A DNA stretch of 64,000 nucleotides. Source: Lachnospiraceae bacterium KH1T2. GTDB lineage: Bacteria; Bacillota; Clostridia; Lachnospirales; Lachnospiraceae. Of this stretch, positions 54,150 through 62,931 are shown piece by piece. Position numbers and translations under genes: made by a program. Location of the stretch: NCBI GenBank assembly GCA_900114405.1, contig FOSY01000001.1, forward strand, positions 425,278-489,277, read 5' to 3'. Each line of letters begins with the position of its first letter. Within the stretch, counting starts at the first letter, position 1. The notes under the pieces were generated by a model. It was not told where the DNA came from and did no database searches. It worked only from the letters and a program-made list of their open reading frames with translations.

Positions 54150-55338
54150 AATTCAATACTTCCTCTGCTTTCTTTATGATTTCATCCGAATACTCACTTT
54201 TCGTGATTTTTTGCCTTTCTTTCAATTTATCAATAAGTTTCATAAGGGAATTTCTGTCAGAGAACCCTGACATTTTATAAGAGATTTCTTTATATATCGC
54301 TATTTCCGGTCTTGAGCCATCTTCAGCCTTTTCAAAATATCCGGCAGCTTTTTCATAATCATTAAGCACCGTAAACGCTGCCATTCCGCACTGCAAATAC
54401 AATTCACCGAGCCCCGCGTTATTTTTTATTTCATATTTATTGATATTTTCCAGAGCTTCCTCTGCTTTTCCGCTTTTCAGCGCCATGTGAAGATATTCTT
54501 TATCGATCCTGGCTATTTCCTCTATGTAGCTTTTCTGCATGTGACTCATTTCCATTTTTACAGAAAAATAGTCAGTAACCAACGCCGCAGCAAGGGCGGA
54601 AAGCACTCCTGCCGCCAGCAGTACTTTTTTCCATCTATGGATGATCTCCAATATCTTTAAGGCTTTCACAACTTCATCCATCGTCCGATATCTTTTATCA
54701 CGCGCCGCCGTACATCTGCTGATAACCTTACCAATTCCGAAAATCTTATTTTTTCCGCATATTTTTCCAAGCGTTTTTCCGAAAGTATATATATCAGACC
54801 TTTCATCGCTCATCCCATTTTCCTGCTCAGGCGCAGCATATCCTTTCGTTCCGACCGCATACCTGTCATAGGCATTATCCGTCTTAATTTTTGCCGCTCC
54901 AAAATCAATAAGGCAAAGCATACCATTCGGCTGCAATATTATATTCTGTGGTTTTAAATCTCTGTAAATTATCGACGGGGTGTTTTTATGAAGCATAGCG
55001 ATGATCTGCGCAATCTGTATCCCCCATTCAAGCGCTTTACCATGCGCAAGTTCAGGCTCATCACGGATTATCTTCCCAAGCTCGACACCCTCAATATATT
55101 CCATTACAAGGCATATTTTTTCTCCTTCTATAAAGCACTCCCGAATTGCCGAAACTCTCCTGTCATGGAATTTTTTCATGGAATTCATCTCATTAAATAT
55201 GCACTCTCTTACAACTTCATCCGTACAGAGCATCTTCTTTATAGTCCATTTTCTAGCCAGCTCTCTGTCTATCGCTAAATAGACTTCTGACATCTTAGAA
55301 CATGACAACTGTTCAATTATCTTATATCTTTTATTCAA
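54130..55338 (-). CDS. Membrane Ser/Thr protein kinase with extracytoplasmic helical domain
   Basis: A 402-residue protein. The kinase domain (about 1-225) has the ATP-binding Lys (K34 in TIKK), the catalytic loop YRDLKPQN (D127; Y in place of the usual His), DFGAAK (145-150) and APEQ. The Gly-rich loop is degenerate (LSCSKMSEVY). A single membrane helix (about 238-255) leads to a TPR-like helical region outside. There are no PASTA repeats. The partner substrate is unknown; the adjacent secreted Ig protein is the obvious candidate partner. Confidence 0.85.
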   Translation of the reverse strand: MNKRYKIIEQLSCSKMSEVYLAIDRELARKWTIKKMLCTDEVVRECIFNEMNSMKKFHDRRVSAIRECFIEGEKICLVMEYIEGVELGKIIRDEPELAHGKALEWGIQIAQIIAMLHKNTPSIIYRDLKPQNIILQPNGMLCLIDFGAAKIKTDNAYDRYAVGTKGYAAPEQENGMSDERSDIYTFGKTLGKICGKNKIFGIGKVISRCTAARDKRYRTMDEVVKALKILEIIHRWKKVLLAAGVLSALAAALVTDYFSVKMEMSHMQKSYIEEIARIDKEYLHMALKSGKAEEALENINKYEIKNNAGLGELYLQCGMAAFTVLNDYEKAAGYFEKAEDGSRPEIAIYKEISYKMSGFSDRNSLMKLIDKLKERQKITKSEYSDEIIKKAEEVLNYAERKD

Positions 55339-55407
55339 TTTATCCTCAAAACCTTACATGAAATTTATGCAGTGAATACTGCACACAAAGAATTGTTTGC
55401 GGAAGTA

Positions 55408-55436
55408 ATGATACCCCGCTCTTTAAAATATGTCAA
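55408..55436 (-). promoter_or_regulatory. Consensus promoter of the kinase-Ig protein-ispG-polC unit
   Basis: Perfect TTGACA (55431-55436), 17-base spacer and TATCAT (55408-55413) on the minus strand, about 70 bases before the kinase start. It splits the usual rseP-ispG-polC transcript. Confidence 0.85.
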
Positions 55437-55464
55437 GCGGTGGTCGTCGTAACACGATCACCGC
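55437..55464 (-). terminator. Hairpin after rseP
   Basis: GCGGTG...TCGT pairs with ACGA...CACCGC across one mismatch, directly touching the -35 of the kinase promoter. The T tail is poor, so termination may be partial. Confidence 0.5.
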
Positions 55465-55504
55465 CCGATCATTCACTTCTGCTGCCTCTGAAACGCAACA
55501 AACA

Positions 55505-56554
55505 TCACTTAAAAAATTTCGATATGTCGTTGTACATTACAAACATCATAAATACAAGCAGTACACACATTCCCACAAAATGGACAAGCGCTTCGAATTT
55601 CCTATTGACCGGACGCCTGATGACAGCTTCGATCAATAAAAATACAAGCCTTCCTCCATCCAATGCAGGGAACGGAAGTAAATTCATTACACCAAGATTT
55701 GCCGTTAAAAGTATAGTCAGTTCCATAAGATTCAGCCAGACATAATATATTCCGTCTGCCTTAGACTCCTCATAGACCTCACCCACAACTTGTGCCACTC
55801 CTACCGGCCCGGCGACATCATCTTTAGAAACACGCCCGGCAAATATCATACCCAGACTTTTCCACGTAGCTTCTATCCAATACCTCACTTCAACTACACT
55901 GTAATGAATAGTGTCGAAAACATTTCCCTTTGTCCTCTGGCCGGAACCATACAGTCCAAACAGATATCTTCCCGACTCTGCGTCATACTTGGGTTCTACC
56001 GTAGTGACATGCTTTTCACCGTTTCTTACATATGTAACTTCAGCCGCTTTACTTTCGTTAAGCATCATGTACAAACTTATATCACGATAAACATCAATTT
56101 TTTTATCACCAATCTTTACGATTCTATCGCCTGATACGATTCCTGCTTCCGCCGCCGGATATCCCTCCATTACACCGGAAACAACCGGTTCATCGTAGCC
56201 AACACTTCCTATCACGAAAAGTGCAAGGAAAAAAGCAAGTACAAAATTCATTATAGGTCCGGCCGCAACTGTGGCGATACGTGCCCACACTGAAGCGTTT
56301 AGAAACGATCTTTCACTCGTTTCATCTTCATCCTCTGGATCCATACCTTCAAATCTGCACAATCCGCCAAGCGGAAATGCTTTTATCGAATACTTTGTAT
56401 CACCCTTAGTAAATTTAATGATATCAGGCCCAAAACCAATCGAAAATTCAATAACATGAATACCACTTCTTTTTCCCACAAGGAAATGCCCGCCTTCATG
56501 CACCACTACGATAACCATAAAGATCAGTATGAATAAAATCAGTTTTATAAGCAC
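55505..56554 (-). CDS. rseP: Site-2 intramembrane metalloprotease RseP/RasP
   Basis: Cleaves membrane-bound anti-sigma factors and other substrates. The 349-residue protein has the zinc HEGGH (residues 19-23) in the first helix, a PDZ domain (about 120-200) and the LDGGR motif near the end. It starts with GTG, overlapping dxr by 10 bases. Candidate substrates in this window would include a membrane-linked sigma fusion, but that is inference. Confidence 0.92.
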   Translation of the reverse strand: MLIKLILFILIFMVIVVVHEGGHFLVGKRSGIHVIEFSIGFGPDIIKFTKGDTKYSIKAFPLGGLCRFEGMDPEDEDETSERSFLNASVWARIATVAAGPIMNFVLAFFLALFVIGSVGYDEPVVSGVMEGYPAAEAGIVSGDRIVKIGDKKIDVYRDISLYMMLNESKAAEVTYVRNGEKHVTTVEPKYDAESGRYLFGLYGSGQRTKGNVFDTIHYSVVEVRYWIEATWKSLGMIFAGRVSKDDVAGPVGVAQVVGEVYEESKADGIYYVWLNLMELTILLTANLGVMNLLPFPALDGGRLVFLLIEAVIRRPVNRKFEALVHFVGMCVLLVFMMFVMYNDISKFFK

Positions 56555-57678
56555 TGTCTTACTGCCTTTTCTGTTTCAAAAATCTCATCCAACGAAGGAT
56601 TTTCAATCAATTTATGTGCATCCATTGCTTTTTCGATTTCTTCTGTGATCTCCGGATAGGTGATCTCATTGTTGAGAAATCTTCTTACAGCAACCTCATT
56701 TGCCGCATTAAACACAGTCGGCATACTTCCACCTGTTCTTGCAGCCTTGAACGCAAGCGCAAGACCTCTGAACGTTTCCATATCAGGCTTTTCAAATGTG
56801 AGCTGTGCAAGCTTGGTAAGATCAAGTCTTTCCTGACCAAGATACATTCTATTTGGATAGAAAAGCGCATATTGGATAGGCAAATGCATATCCGGCACTC
56901 CAAGCTGTGCTATAACAGCACCATCTACATACTGCACCGCAGAATGTACGATACTCTGAGGATGTACTATAACATTTATATCGTCATAGTCTACATCAAA
57001 AAGCCAATGAGCCTCCATAACCTCAAGACCCTTATTAACCAATGTCGAAGAATCGATAGTAACTTTAGGTCCCATGCTCCAGTTCGGATGCTTAAGTGCC
57101 TCTGCTGCAGTCATACCAGCCAGATCTTCCTTTTTCTTTCCTCGGAATGGTCCGCCTGAGGCTGTAAGCAAAATCTTTTCAACGCACTTATGCTCATTTC
57201 CCTGAAGCGACTGGAAAATCGCTGAATGCTCAGAGTCTACCGGAAGGATCTGTACTCCATTTTCCTTAGCAAGCCGCATAACGATATGTCCTGCTGCTAC
57301 AAGTGTCTCCTTATTTGCAAGGGCAATTGTCTTATGTGCCTCAATAGCTGCAACTGTAGGACGTATTCCTATCATTCCAACAATAGCACCGACAACGATA
57401 TCTGTACTTTCAAGCGTAGCCGCTTCTATAAGACCATCCATCCCGGTAAGTACTTTTGTGTCTGTGTCAGCAATTCTGGTCTTAAGCTCCTCAGCTGCCT
57501 TTTCATCATAAAGAACCGCAACTTCCGGATGAAATTCTCTTATCTGCTCTTCTATCTTGTCTACACTTTTCATTGCAGCCAAAGCTGTTACTTTAAGCTT
57601 ATCCGGATAGCTCCTTACAATGTCAAGTGTCTGTGTTCCTATTGATCCTGTACAACCAAGTACTGAAAGGTTTTTCAT
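56545..57678 (-). CDS. dxr: 1-deoxy-D-xylulose 5-phosphate reductoisomerase
   Basis: First committed step of the MEP isoprenoid pathway, NADPH-dependent. At 377 residues it has GCTGSIGTQTLDIV, the metal/substrate motif DSEHSAIFQSL, and the ASGGPFRGK segment. It overlaps cdsA by 4 and rseP by 10 bases. Confidence 0.96.
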   Translation of the reverse strand: MKNLSVLGCTGSIGTQTLDIVRSYPDKLKVTALAAMKSVDKIEEQIREFHPEVAVLYDEKAAEELKTRIADTDTKVLTGMDGLIEAATLESTDIVVGAIVGMIGIRPTVAAIEAHKTIALANKETLVAAGHIVMRLAKENGVQILPVDSEHSAIFQSLQGNEHKCVEKILLTASGGPFRGKKKEDLAGMTAAEALKHPNWSMGPKVTIDSSTLVNKGLEVMEAHWLFDVDYDDINVIVHPQSIVHSAVQYVDGAVIAQLGVPDMHLPIQYALFYPNRMYLGQERLDLTKLAQLTFEKPDMETFRGLALAFKAARTGGSMPTVFNAANEVAVRRFLNNEITYPEITEEIEKAMDAHKLIENPSLDEIFETEKAVRQCL

Positions 57679-58478
57679 TTAAGAAGTACCTCCGAAAGAA
57701 TATAAATAATTGGAGCTGTGATAATTACCGAGTCAAATCTGTCAAGAATACCACCGTGTCCCGGTATCAAATTACCATAATCCTTTATGTTATGATTTCT
57801 CTTTATCGCTGACGCAAAAAGATCACCAAACTGAGAGACTACTGCTCCTATCGCACTGATGAATACTATCAGCGCCATATCCATTCCTGTGATGCGCGCA
57901 AATAAAGCACCTACTAAGGCAGAGCCGGCAACACCGCCCACTGCGCCTTCAATAGACTTCTTTGGGCTTAATACAGGTGCAAGCTTATGCTTTCCAAGCG
58001 CTCTTCCGCTGAAATACGCAAACGTATCACACACCCATGAACTGATGAATATGAGCAATGTCATTGCGAAACCATGCTCTCTTCCAAGCAGATAGACAAA
58101 ACCAAGCATTACAGGAACATATACTTCTGAAAAAAATGTCTGCATTGCTTCTGTCGCTCTATACTTAGGAAATGAAAGCACGAATACTATCATATCAGCT
58201 ATAAGTGAAGTTATTATCACAAAAACAGGAACTTCTAATGAATCTGCAAGAAGAATAGAAAGATAATAACAAAATGTTTCAATTATACCGGCAATCTCAA
58301 GGCTCGTACATTTATAGTGTTCGCTATAACCCACTCCGTGCATAGCACGGTAAAGTTCTATCTGTCCCATTAAAGAGGCAAATAATAGGAGGGTCCATAA
58401 ATAGTACCCTCCCACATATAATGCACTGCCTAAAATTATTACCAGAGCTATACCGCTCAATACTCTGGTTTTAAGCAT
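57675..58478 (-). CDS. cdsA: Phosphatidate cytidylyltransferase
   Basis: Makes CDP-diacylglycerol for phospholipid synthesis. It has 267 residues and about eight membrane helices. The C-terminal signature begins SPKKSIEGAVGG and ends in KDYGNLIPGHGGILDRFDS. GGAGGAAACAG precedes the ATG. It overlaps uppS by 8 bases. Confidence 0.95.
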   Translation of the reverse strand: MLKTRVLSGIALVIILGSALYVGGYYLWTLLLFASLMGQIELYRAMHGVGYSEHYKCTSLEIAGIIETFCYYLSILLADSLEVPVFVIITSLIADMIVFVLSFPKYRATEAMQTFFSEVYVPVMLGFVYLLGREHGFAMTLLIFISSWVCDTFAYFSGRALGKHKLAPVLSPKKSIEGAVGGVAGSALVGALFARITGMDMALIVFISAIGAVVSQFGDLFASAIKRNHNIKDYGNLIPGHGGILDRFDSVIITAPIIYILSEVLLK

Positions 58479-59196
58479 TTTCTGTTTCCTCCTGTTTCAC
58501 GCCGCCAAACCTTCGGTCTCTGCGCGAGTACTCTTCTACTGCTTTTAAAAGCTGATCCTTATCAAAGGCCGGCCAATGAACATCAGTAAAATAAAATTCT
58601 GTGTAGGCATTCTGCCAAAGCAGGAAATTAGAAAGTCTCTCTTCGCCGCTGGTTCTGATCAACAGATCAGGATCAGGCATTTCTGCCGTATCCAGATGCT
58701 CTGAAATCATTTCTTCTGTGACTGGTGCATCCGCGTCAATCACACCTGCCTTTTTCTCTTCAAGAATCTTATTAACTGCACGAATTATCTCATCTCTGCT
58801 TCCATAGTTCAGCGCAATCGTAAAATAGAGACCGTCATAGGCTTTAGTTGCCTCTTCAAGCTTCTCTATAGTTTCCTGAATATCCTGATCCAGACGTGTC
58901 TTGTCTCCAATAACACGCACTCTCATATTATTCTTTTTTGCTGTTTTCTGGCACGTAGAAAGATAATTCCTAAGAAGCTTCATAAGCGTTGAAACTTCTT
59001 CAGAAGGTCTTGACCAGTTTTCGGTTGAAAAAGCATATACCGTTAAATACTTAATCCCAATATCATGGCATGCCCGGCAAATATTTTCAACATTCTTTGC
59101 GCCAACTGTATGACCATATGTCCTGGGCATACCCTTTGCTTTGGCCCATCTTCCGTTTCCGTCCAGAATGATCGCAACATGCTGCGGAATTCTCAT
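58471..59196 (-). CDS. uppS: Undecaprenyl (isoprenyl) diphosphate synthase
   Basis: Cis-prenyl transferase making the lipid carrier for wall synthesis. It has 241 residues, with ILDGNGRWAKAKGMPRTYGH carrying the catalytic Asp and LIRTSGEERLSNFLLWQ. It overlaps frr by 4 and cdsA by 8 bases. Confidence 0.97.
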   Translation of the reverse strand: MRIPQHVAIILDGNGRWAKAKGMPRTYGHTVGAKNVENICRACHDIGIKYLTVYAFSTENWSRPSEEVSTLMKLLRNYLSTCQKTAKKNNMRVRVIGDKTRLDQDIQETIEKLEEATKAYDGLYFTIALNYGSRDEIIRAVNKILEEKKAGVIDADAPVTEEMISEHLDTAEMPDPDLLIRTSGEERLSNFLLWQNAYTEFYFTDVHWPAFDKDQLLKAVEEYSRRDRRFGGVKQEETENA

Positions 59197-59744
59197 ACTG
59201 TCATGATTTCCTTTTCTTTATCAGCTTCTGCAGAATCAATCTTCTTAATGAAAGAATCTGTAAGTTTCTGAAGGTCATCCTGAAGACCACTGATGATGTC
59301 TTCTGATACATCTTCCTTAGAAAGCTTCTTAAACTCTTCATTTCCATCACGACGGATGTTACGGATAGCTACCTTGCACTCCTCAGCCTTCTTCTTGATA
59401 TCCTTACAAAGCTGCTTTCTGCGATCCTCTGTAAGCTCAGGGAATACAAGACGTACTGTCTCACCATCACTGTTCGGATTGATTCCGATGTCACCGATTT
59501 CGATAGCCTTTATGATCTCTTTAAGCATTGTCTTATCATAAGGCTTAATCATGATAACTCGTGCTTCCGGTACAGAAACGTTTGCAAGCTGCTGAAGTGG
59601 TGTCGGTGCACCATAATAATCTACTCTGATTCTATCGAGAATGTGCGGATTAGCACGTCCTGCTCTGATTGCCTTGAATTCATTATCAAGGTTATCAAGA
59701 GATTTGATCATCTTGGATTCGTATTTTTTTACTCTTTCGTCCAT
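59193..59744 (-). CDS. frr: Ribosome recycling factor
   Basis: Splits post-termination ribosomes with EF-G. It has 183 residues with FKAIRAGRANPHILDRIRVDYYGAPTPL and a long helical bundle. It starts 21 bases after pyrH and overlaps uppS. Confidence 0.96.
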   Translation of the reverse strand: MDERVKKYESKMIKSLDNLDNEFKAIRAGRANPHILDRIRVDYYGAPTPLQQLANVSVPEARVIMIKPYDKTMLKEIIKAIEIGDIGINPNSDGETVRLVFPELTEDRRKQLCKDIKKKAEECKVAIRNIRRDGNEEFKKLSKEDVSEDIISGLQDDLQKLTDSFIKKIDSAEADKEKEIMTV

Positions 59745-59765
59745 TAACTGTTTTACCTCGTCTAT

Positions 59766-60464
59766 TTATTCGCAGGTGATCTCTGTTCCTTTGAAATCAC
59801 CACTTACGGCATTGATAATACCATTTTCTTCGTTAAGTGAAAATACCCGCATCGGAACTTTATTTTCCATTGCCAAAATTGAAGCTGCCAAATCTATAAC
59901 CTGAAGCTTCTTATCAACTATCTCACTAATTGAAAGTTTATCATACTTCTTTGCATTCGGATTGCTCTTAGGGTCTGAATCATAGACTCCATCGATAGCC
60001 TTTGCAAGAAGAATCGTATCTGCCTCAATTTCAATAGCACGAAGAACTACACCTGTATCAGTTGAGAAATATGGATGTCCTGTTCCACCTGCAAAAAATA
60101 CGACCTGGCCATGTGCAAAATACTTGTTTGCTCTGTCCTTTGAGAACAACTTTGTAAATGAACCAACTTCAAATGGAGTGAGGATATTCGTCATCATTCC
60201 TACTGAACGGAAAATCTCCGAAACATAGATGCAGTTCATAATTGTTGCAAGCATACCAATCTGATCAGCCTTTGTACGATCGATATTTTCAGATGTACGG
60301 CCTCTCCAGAAATTGCCGCCGCCAATAACGATGCCGACTTCAATTTTGTCGTCTACCAGTTTCTTTACCTGAAGTGCAACCCTGCGGACTGTAGCTTCAT
60401 CAAAACCGGTTTTCTTTTCTCCGGCGAGAGCTTCGCCGGAGAGTTTTAACATTACTCTTTTCAT
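59766..60464 (-). CDS. pyrH: UMP kinase
   Basis: Phosphorylates UMP to UDP. It has 232 residues with LKLSGEAL, VIGGGNFWRG and the DGVYDSDPKSNPNAKKYD segment. AAGGATAAG overlapping the end of the bactofilin gene precedes the ATG. Confidence 0.97.
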   Translation of the reverse strand: MKRVMLKLSGEALAGEKKTGFDEATVRRVALQVKKLVDDKIEVGIVIGGGNFWRGRTSENIDRTKADQIGMLATIMNCIYVSEIFRSVGMMTNILTPFEVGSFTKLFSKDRANKYFAHGQVVFFAGGTGHPYFSTDTGVVLRAIEIEADTILLAKAIDGVYDSDPKSNPNAKKYDKLSISEIVDKKLQVIDLAASILAMENKVPMRVFSLNEENGIINAVSGDFKGTEITCE

Positions 60465-60473
60465 GTCTTATCC

Positions 60474-61364
60474 TTATTTTTTCTTTTTTGTGTCTATATT
60501 ACCTTTGAGTTCATCAAAGAAGGATGTAGGATTAACATCAGCATAGCTCTGTGAGCAGTGACCTTCAATAACAGCACCATTGTTGATCTGTACTGACTTA
60601 GAAACGATATCACCCATTACGATAGCTGATGTATCAAGAATTACAGGACCCTGTACGTCAATATTACCCTTTACTGCGCCTGCGATAACAGCTGATGTAG
60701 CAGTAATGTTGCCAAGAATCACTGAATCCTGTCCGACCTTAACTGCGCCTTTAGAAATAACTTCACCAGTGATTTTTGCAGAATCTGCAAAGATTTCTGC
60801 TGCTGTAGAATTACCTGTGATGGTTCCGGAAATATTAAGCTTACCCTTTATATTAATATCACCGATTACTTTACCAAGAACATCAAGTGATCCATCTGCA
60901 GAAATATTACCATTAATGGTCATTCCTGCTGTAATGCTACCTGTTTCATCAGAAACGGGACCGTCATCAAACGCTCCGTTTTCAAATTCGTTTACTCCGC
61001 TTTCCATGTTGTTACTCTCCTCAAAAATGTTGTTACCCTGTTCTTCTACTGATTCAATAGTCTCTTCCGGAATCTTCTCTTCAGTTTCTTCTACAGTACC
61101 TTCTGAAACATTTTCAAAAAGATCGGACGGTATCTCCTCAGTAAGCTCCATATCCTCCAATACATCTTCCGTATTGTTTGCTGCATCTTCCAGCAGCTCA
61201 GCTTCTGCTTCGTCTGTAAGCACAAGATCATCGAGTGGCAGTTCTTCAGCCTCGGCCCCAAGTTCATCTACCTCAGCATTTTCAGCTTCTAAAACTTCAT
61301 CTGCCATAGCAGATTCGTGAACTGTTGACTCAATGTCATCTTTAAAATCACTGAAAAAGCCCAT
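60474..61364 (-). CDS. Bactofilin-like polymer-forming protein with long acidic N-terminus
   Basis: A 296-residue protein. The C-terminal half (about 145-265) is a bactofilin/DUF583 beta-helix built of repeated six-residue strands (NGNISADGSLDVLGKV, GDINIKGKLNISGTIT, GNIDVQGPVIL). These proteins polymerise without nucleotides and are membrane-linked scaffolds. The first half is extremely acidic and starts with a short amphipathic MGFFSDFKDD. AAGGAGGATG precedes the ATG. It heads the pyrH-to-rseP operon, ending 9 bases before pyrH. Confidence 0.85.
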   Translation of the reverse strand: MGFFSDFKDDIESTVHESAMADEVLEAENAEVDELGAEAEELPLDDLVLTDEAEAELLEDAANNTEDVLEDMELTEEIPSDLFENVSEGTVEETEEKIPEETIESVEEQGNNIFEESNNMESGVNEFENGAFDDGPVSDETGSITAGMTINGNISADGSLDVLGKVIGDINIKGKLNISGTITGNSTAAEIFADSAKITGEVISKGAVKVGQDSVILGNITATSAVIAGAVKGNIDVQGPVILDTSAIVMGDIVSKSVQINNGAVIEGHCSQSYADVNPTSFFDELKGNIDTKKKK

Positions 61365-61400
61365 TGACGCATCCTCCTTGCGTATTTTTTAGACAAAATC

Positions 61401-61429
61401 ATTATAAAATAGTTTGAATATTTAATCAA
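61401..61429 (-). promoter_or_regulatory. Promoter of the bactofilin-pyrH-frr-uppS-cdsA-dxr-rseP operon
   Basis: TTGATT (61424-61429), 17-base spacer, TATAAT (61401-61406) on the minus strand. The -35 overlaps the stop codon of the lipoprotein gene. Confidence 0.85.
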
Positions 61430-62895
61430 GAAAATAAGGCTTCAGTAACCGCATCCTGGAAGTAATTATTTGCAGGGATTATAGTTCCTCCATCAATTTC
61501 AAAAACTTCCCACACAGCTCCCAACGAATTTGCAGGAATCTGGAAAGATGCCACAATGCCGTCTTTATTGTATATTTTCACACATGCGCCGGTCAGCGAC
61601 ATTGCATTAGAATTAAACGTTCCATTCTTAGCATTCACAGCATCTGTAAGGAAGTACTTAAATTCGGTATCGCTGCTGATCTTTACAACGACATCGTTTT
61701 TATTCTCTTTTTCACCCTTCTTAAGATCATATAAAACAGGTGTCACTGACTCGCCGTTATTTTCATAAGTTGTGACTATCTCAAATTCATCAGCAGCAAG
61801 ATTAGATGGAGCTTTACTTGAAACATCCAAGAGATATACCGGATTTTTATGTACTGATTCTTCACCTTCAGGTGTCATATAAACTGTTCCCGGGCAGTAC
61901 TCTACAGTTCCCGGTCTGATGCTGATGTCATCTATTTCTTTCGAAGGATAATCTCCATATGTATATTTAATATTGTACCAATCGTCTGTATTTACAGGCA
62001 CATACGCTTCATAGAAGCCATCATCATTAGTAACTGCTTCTGTTGTATATGAATGAGCAACAGAGGTTATGGTCACATGCACATTTTTCAGCGTGCCGCC
62101 ATCTTCGTGTGCTGCATATCCTGAAATCTTCGCAATCCCCGGCTGTGCAGCAAGCATCACATAATTTATATAAGCTCTGTTTACCAGCTCTTTTTCGAGG
62201 TCATCATACTCTGTCTTGGTAGAAGCATCCAGATTAATATAGTCAGAAGCATTGTACGTTACACCATTTTCCGTATTCTCGCAGCGCACCATCGCATCAT
62301 CCTTAAATGTGCATTTCTTGCCCTTAGCGCTGTAATCAGCTTTGTACGCTGTTCCATATATGTTATCCGTATATTCATAAACATATCTGAGCGCTGCATT
62401 GTCATAATAAAATTCCTTTACATCACGCCCGCTGCTTCCATACTCGATTGAGACTATCTTAGCTATATTGTTAGTTGATGTATCTGTCCAAACGTAGAAA
62501 TCCATTACAGCACCGTCAGCATCAGCTCTGGTAGTCTTAACCCTCTTCATGCTGTATCCTGAAATAGCCGCATCGATCCTCACCGCCGCTGCTGCCGCAT
62601 CATATTTTTCAGAATCATCTCTCTCGCCCGGTTCATACTTTGTTTCTGAATAATCTACAGATTCTACCTTTCCTGCTGTTTTCTGGATATATGAAGCTGC
62701 CGCATCAAATGATTCATTAGATGCCGCTCCCTGCTCTACAGGTCCTTCATATCCATCATTTTCCCACTCTGCTTCTGTCGCAGCAGCTGAGCCCAATGAA
62801 TCAACTATAGTAATGTCCTTGCCTGATTTAGCCGATCCACATGCTGAAGTTATCATTGCCGCTGCTATTATCGCAATAATCAATTTTTTCTTCAT
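61426..62895 (-). CDS. Lipoprotein with carboxypeptidase-regulatory-like domain
   Basis: A 489-residue lipoprotein (lipobox with Cys19 in ITSACGS), with an Asp/Ser/Ala-rich linker and several beta-rich domains. A carboxypeptidase regulatory-like (Ig-fold) segment is visible around residues 265-315 (SGYAAHEDGGTLKNVHVTI, NDDGFYEAYVPVN). The function is unknown. It starts close after the metal-exporter gene but has its own extended -10 promoter. Confidence 0.7.
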   Translation of the reverse strand: MKKKLIIAIIAAAMITSACGSAKSGKDITIVDSLGSAAATEAEWENDGYEGPVEQGAASNESFDAAASYIQKTAGKVESVDYSETKYEPGERDDSEKYDAAAAAVRIDAAISGYSMKRVKTTRADADGAVMDFYVWTDTSTNNIAKIVSIEYGSSGRDVKEFYYDNAALRYVYEYTDNIYGTAYKADYSAKGKKCTFKDDAMVRCENTENGVTYNASDYINLDASTKTEYDDLEKELVNRAYINYVMLAAQPGIAKISGYAAHEDGGTLKNVHVTITSVAHSYTTEAVTNDDGFYEAYVPVNTDDWYNIKYTYGDYPSKEIDDISIRPGTVEYCPGTVYMTPEGEESVHKNPVYLLDVSSKAPSNLAADEFEIVTTYENNGESVTPVLYDLKKGEKENKNDVVVKISSDTEFKYFLTDAVNAKNGTFNSNAMSLTGACVKIYNKDGIVASFQIPANSLGAVWEVFEIDGGTIIPANNYFQDAVTEALFS

Positions 62896-62925
62896 ATTAT
62901 TCTCCTAATTTAAATCCTGTCCGTA

Positions 62926-62931
62926 ATTATA
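62926..62931 (-). promoter_or_regulatory. Extended -10 promoter of the lipoprotein gene
   Basis: TGCTATAAT on the minus strand overlaps the stop codon of the upstream metal-exporter gene. The -35 is poor. Confidence 0.5.
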
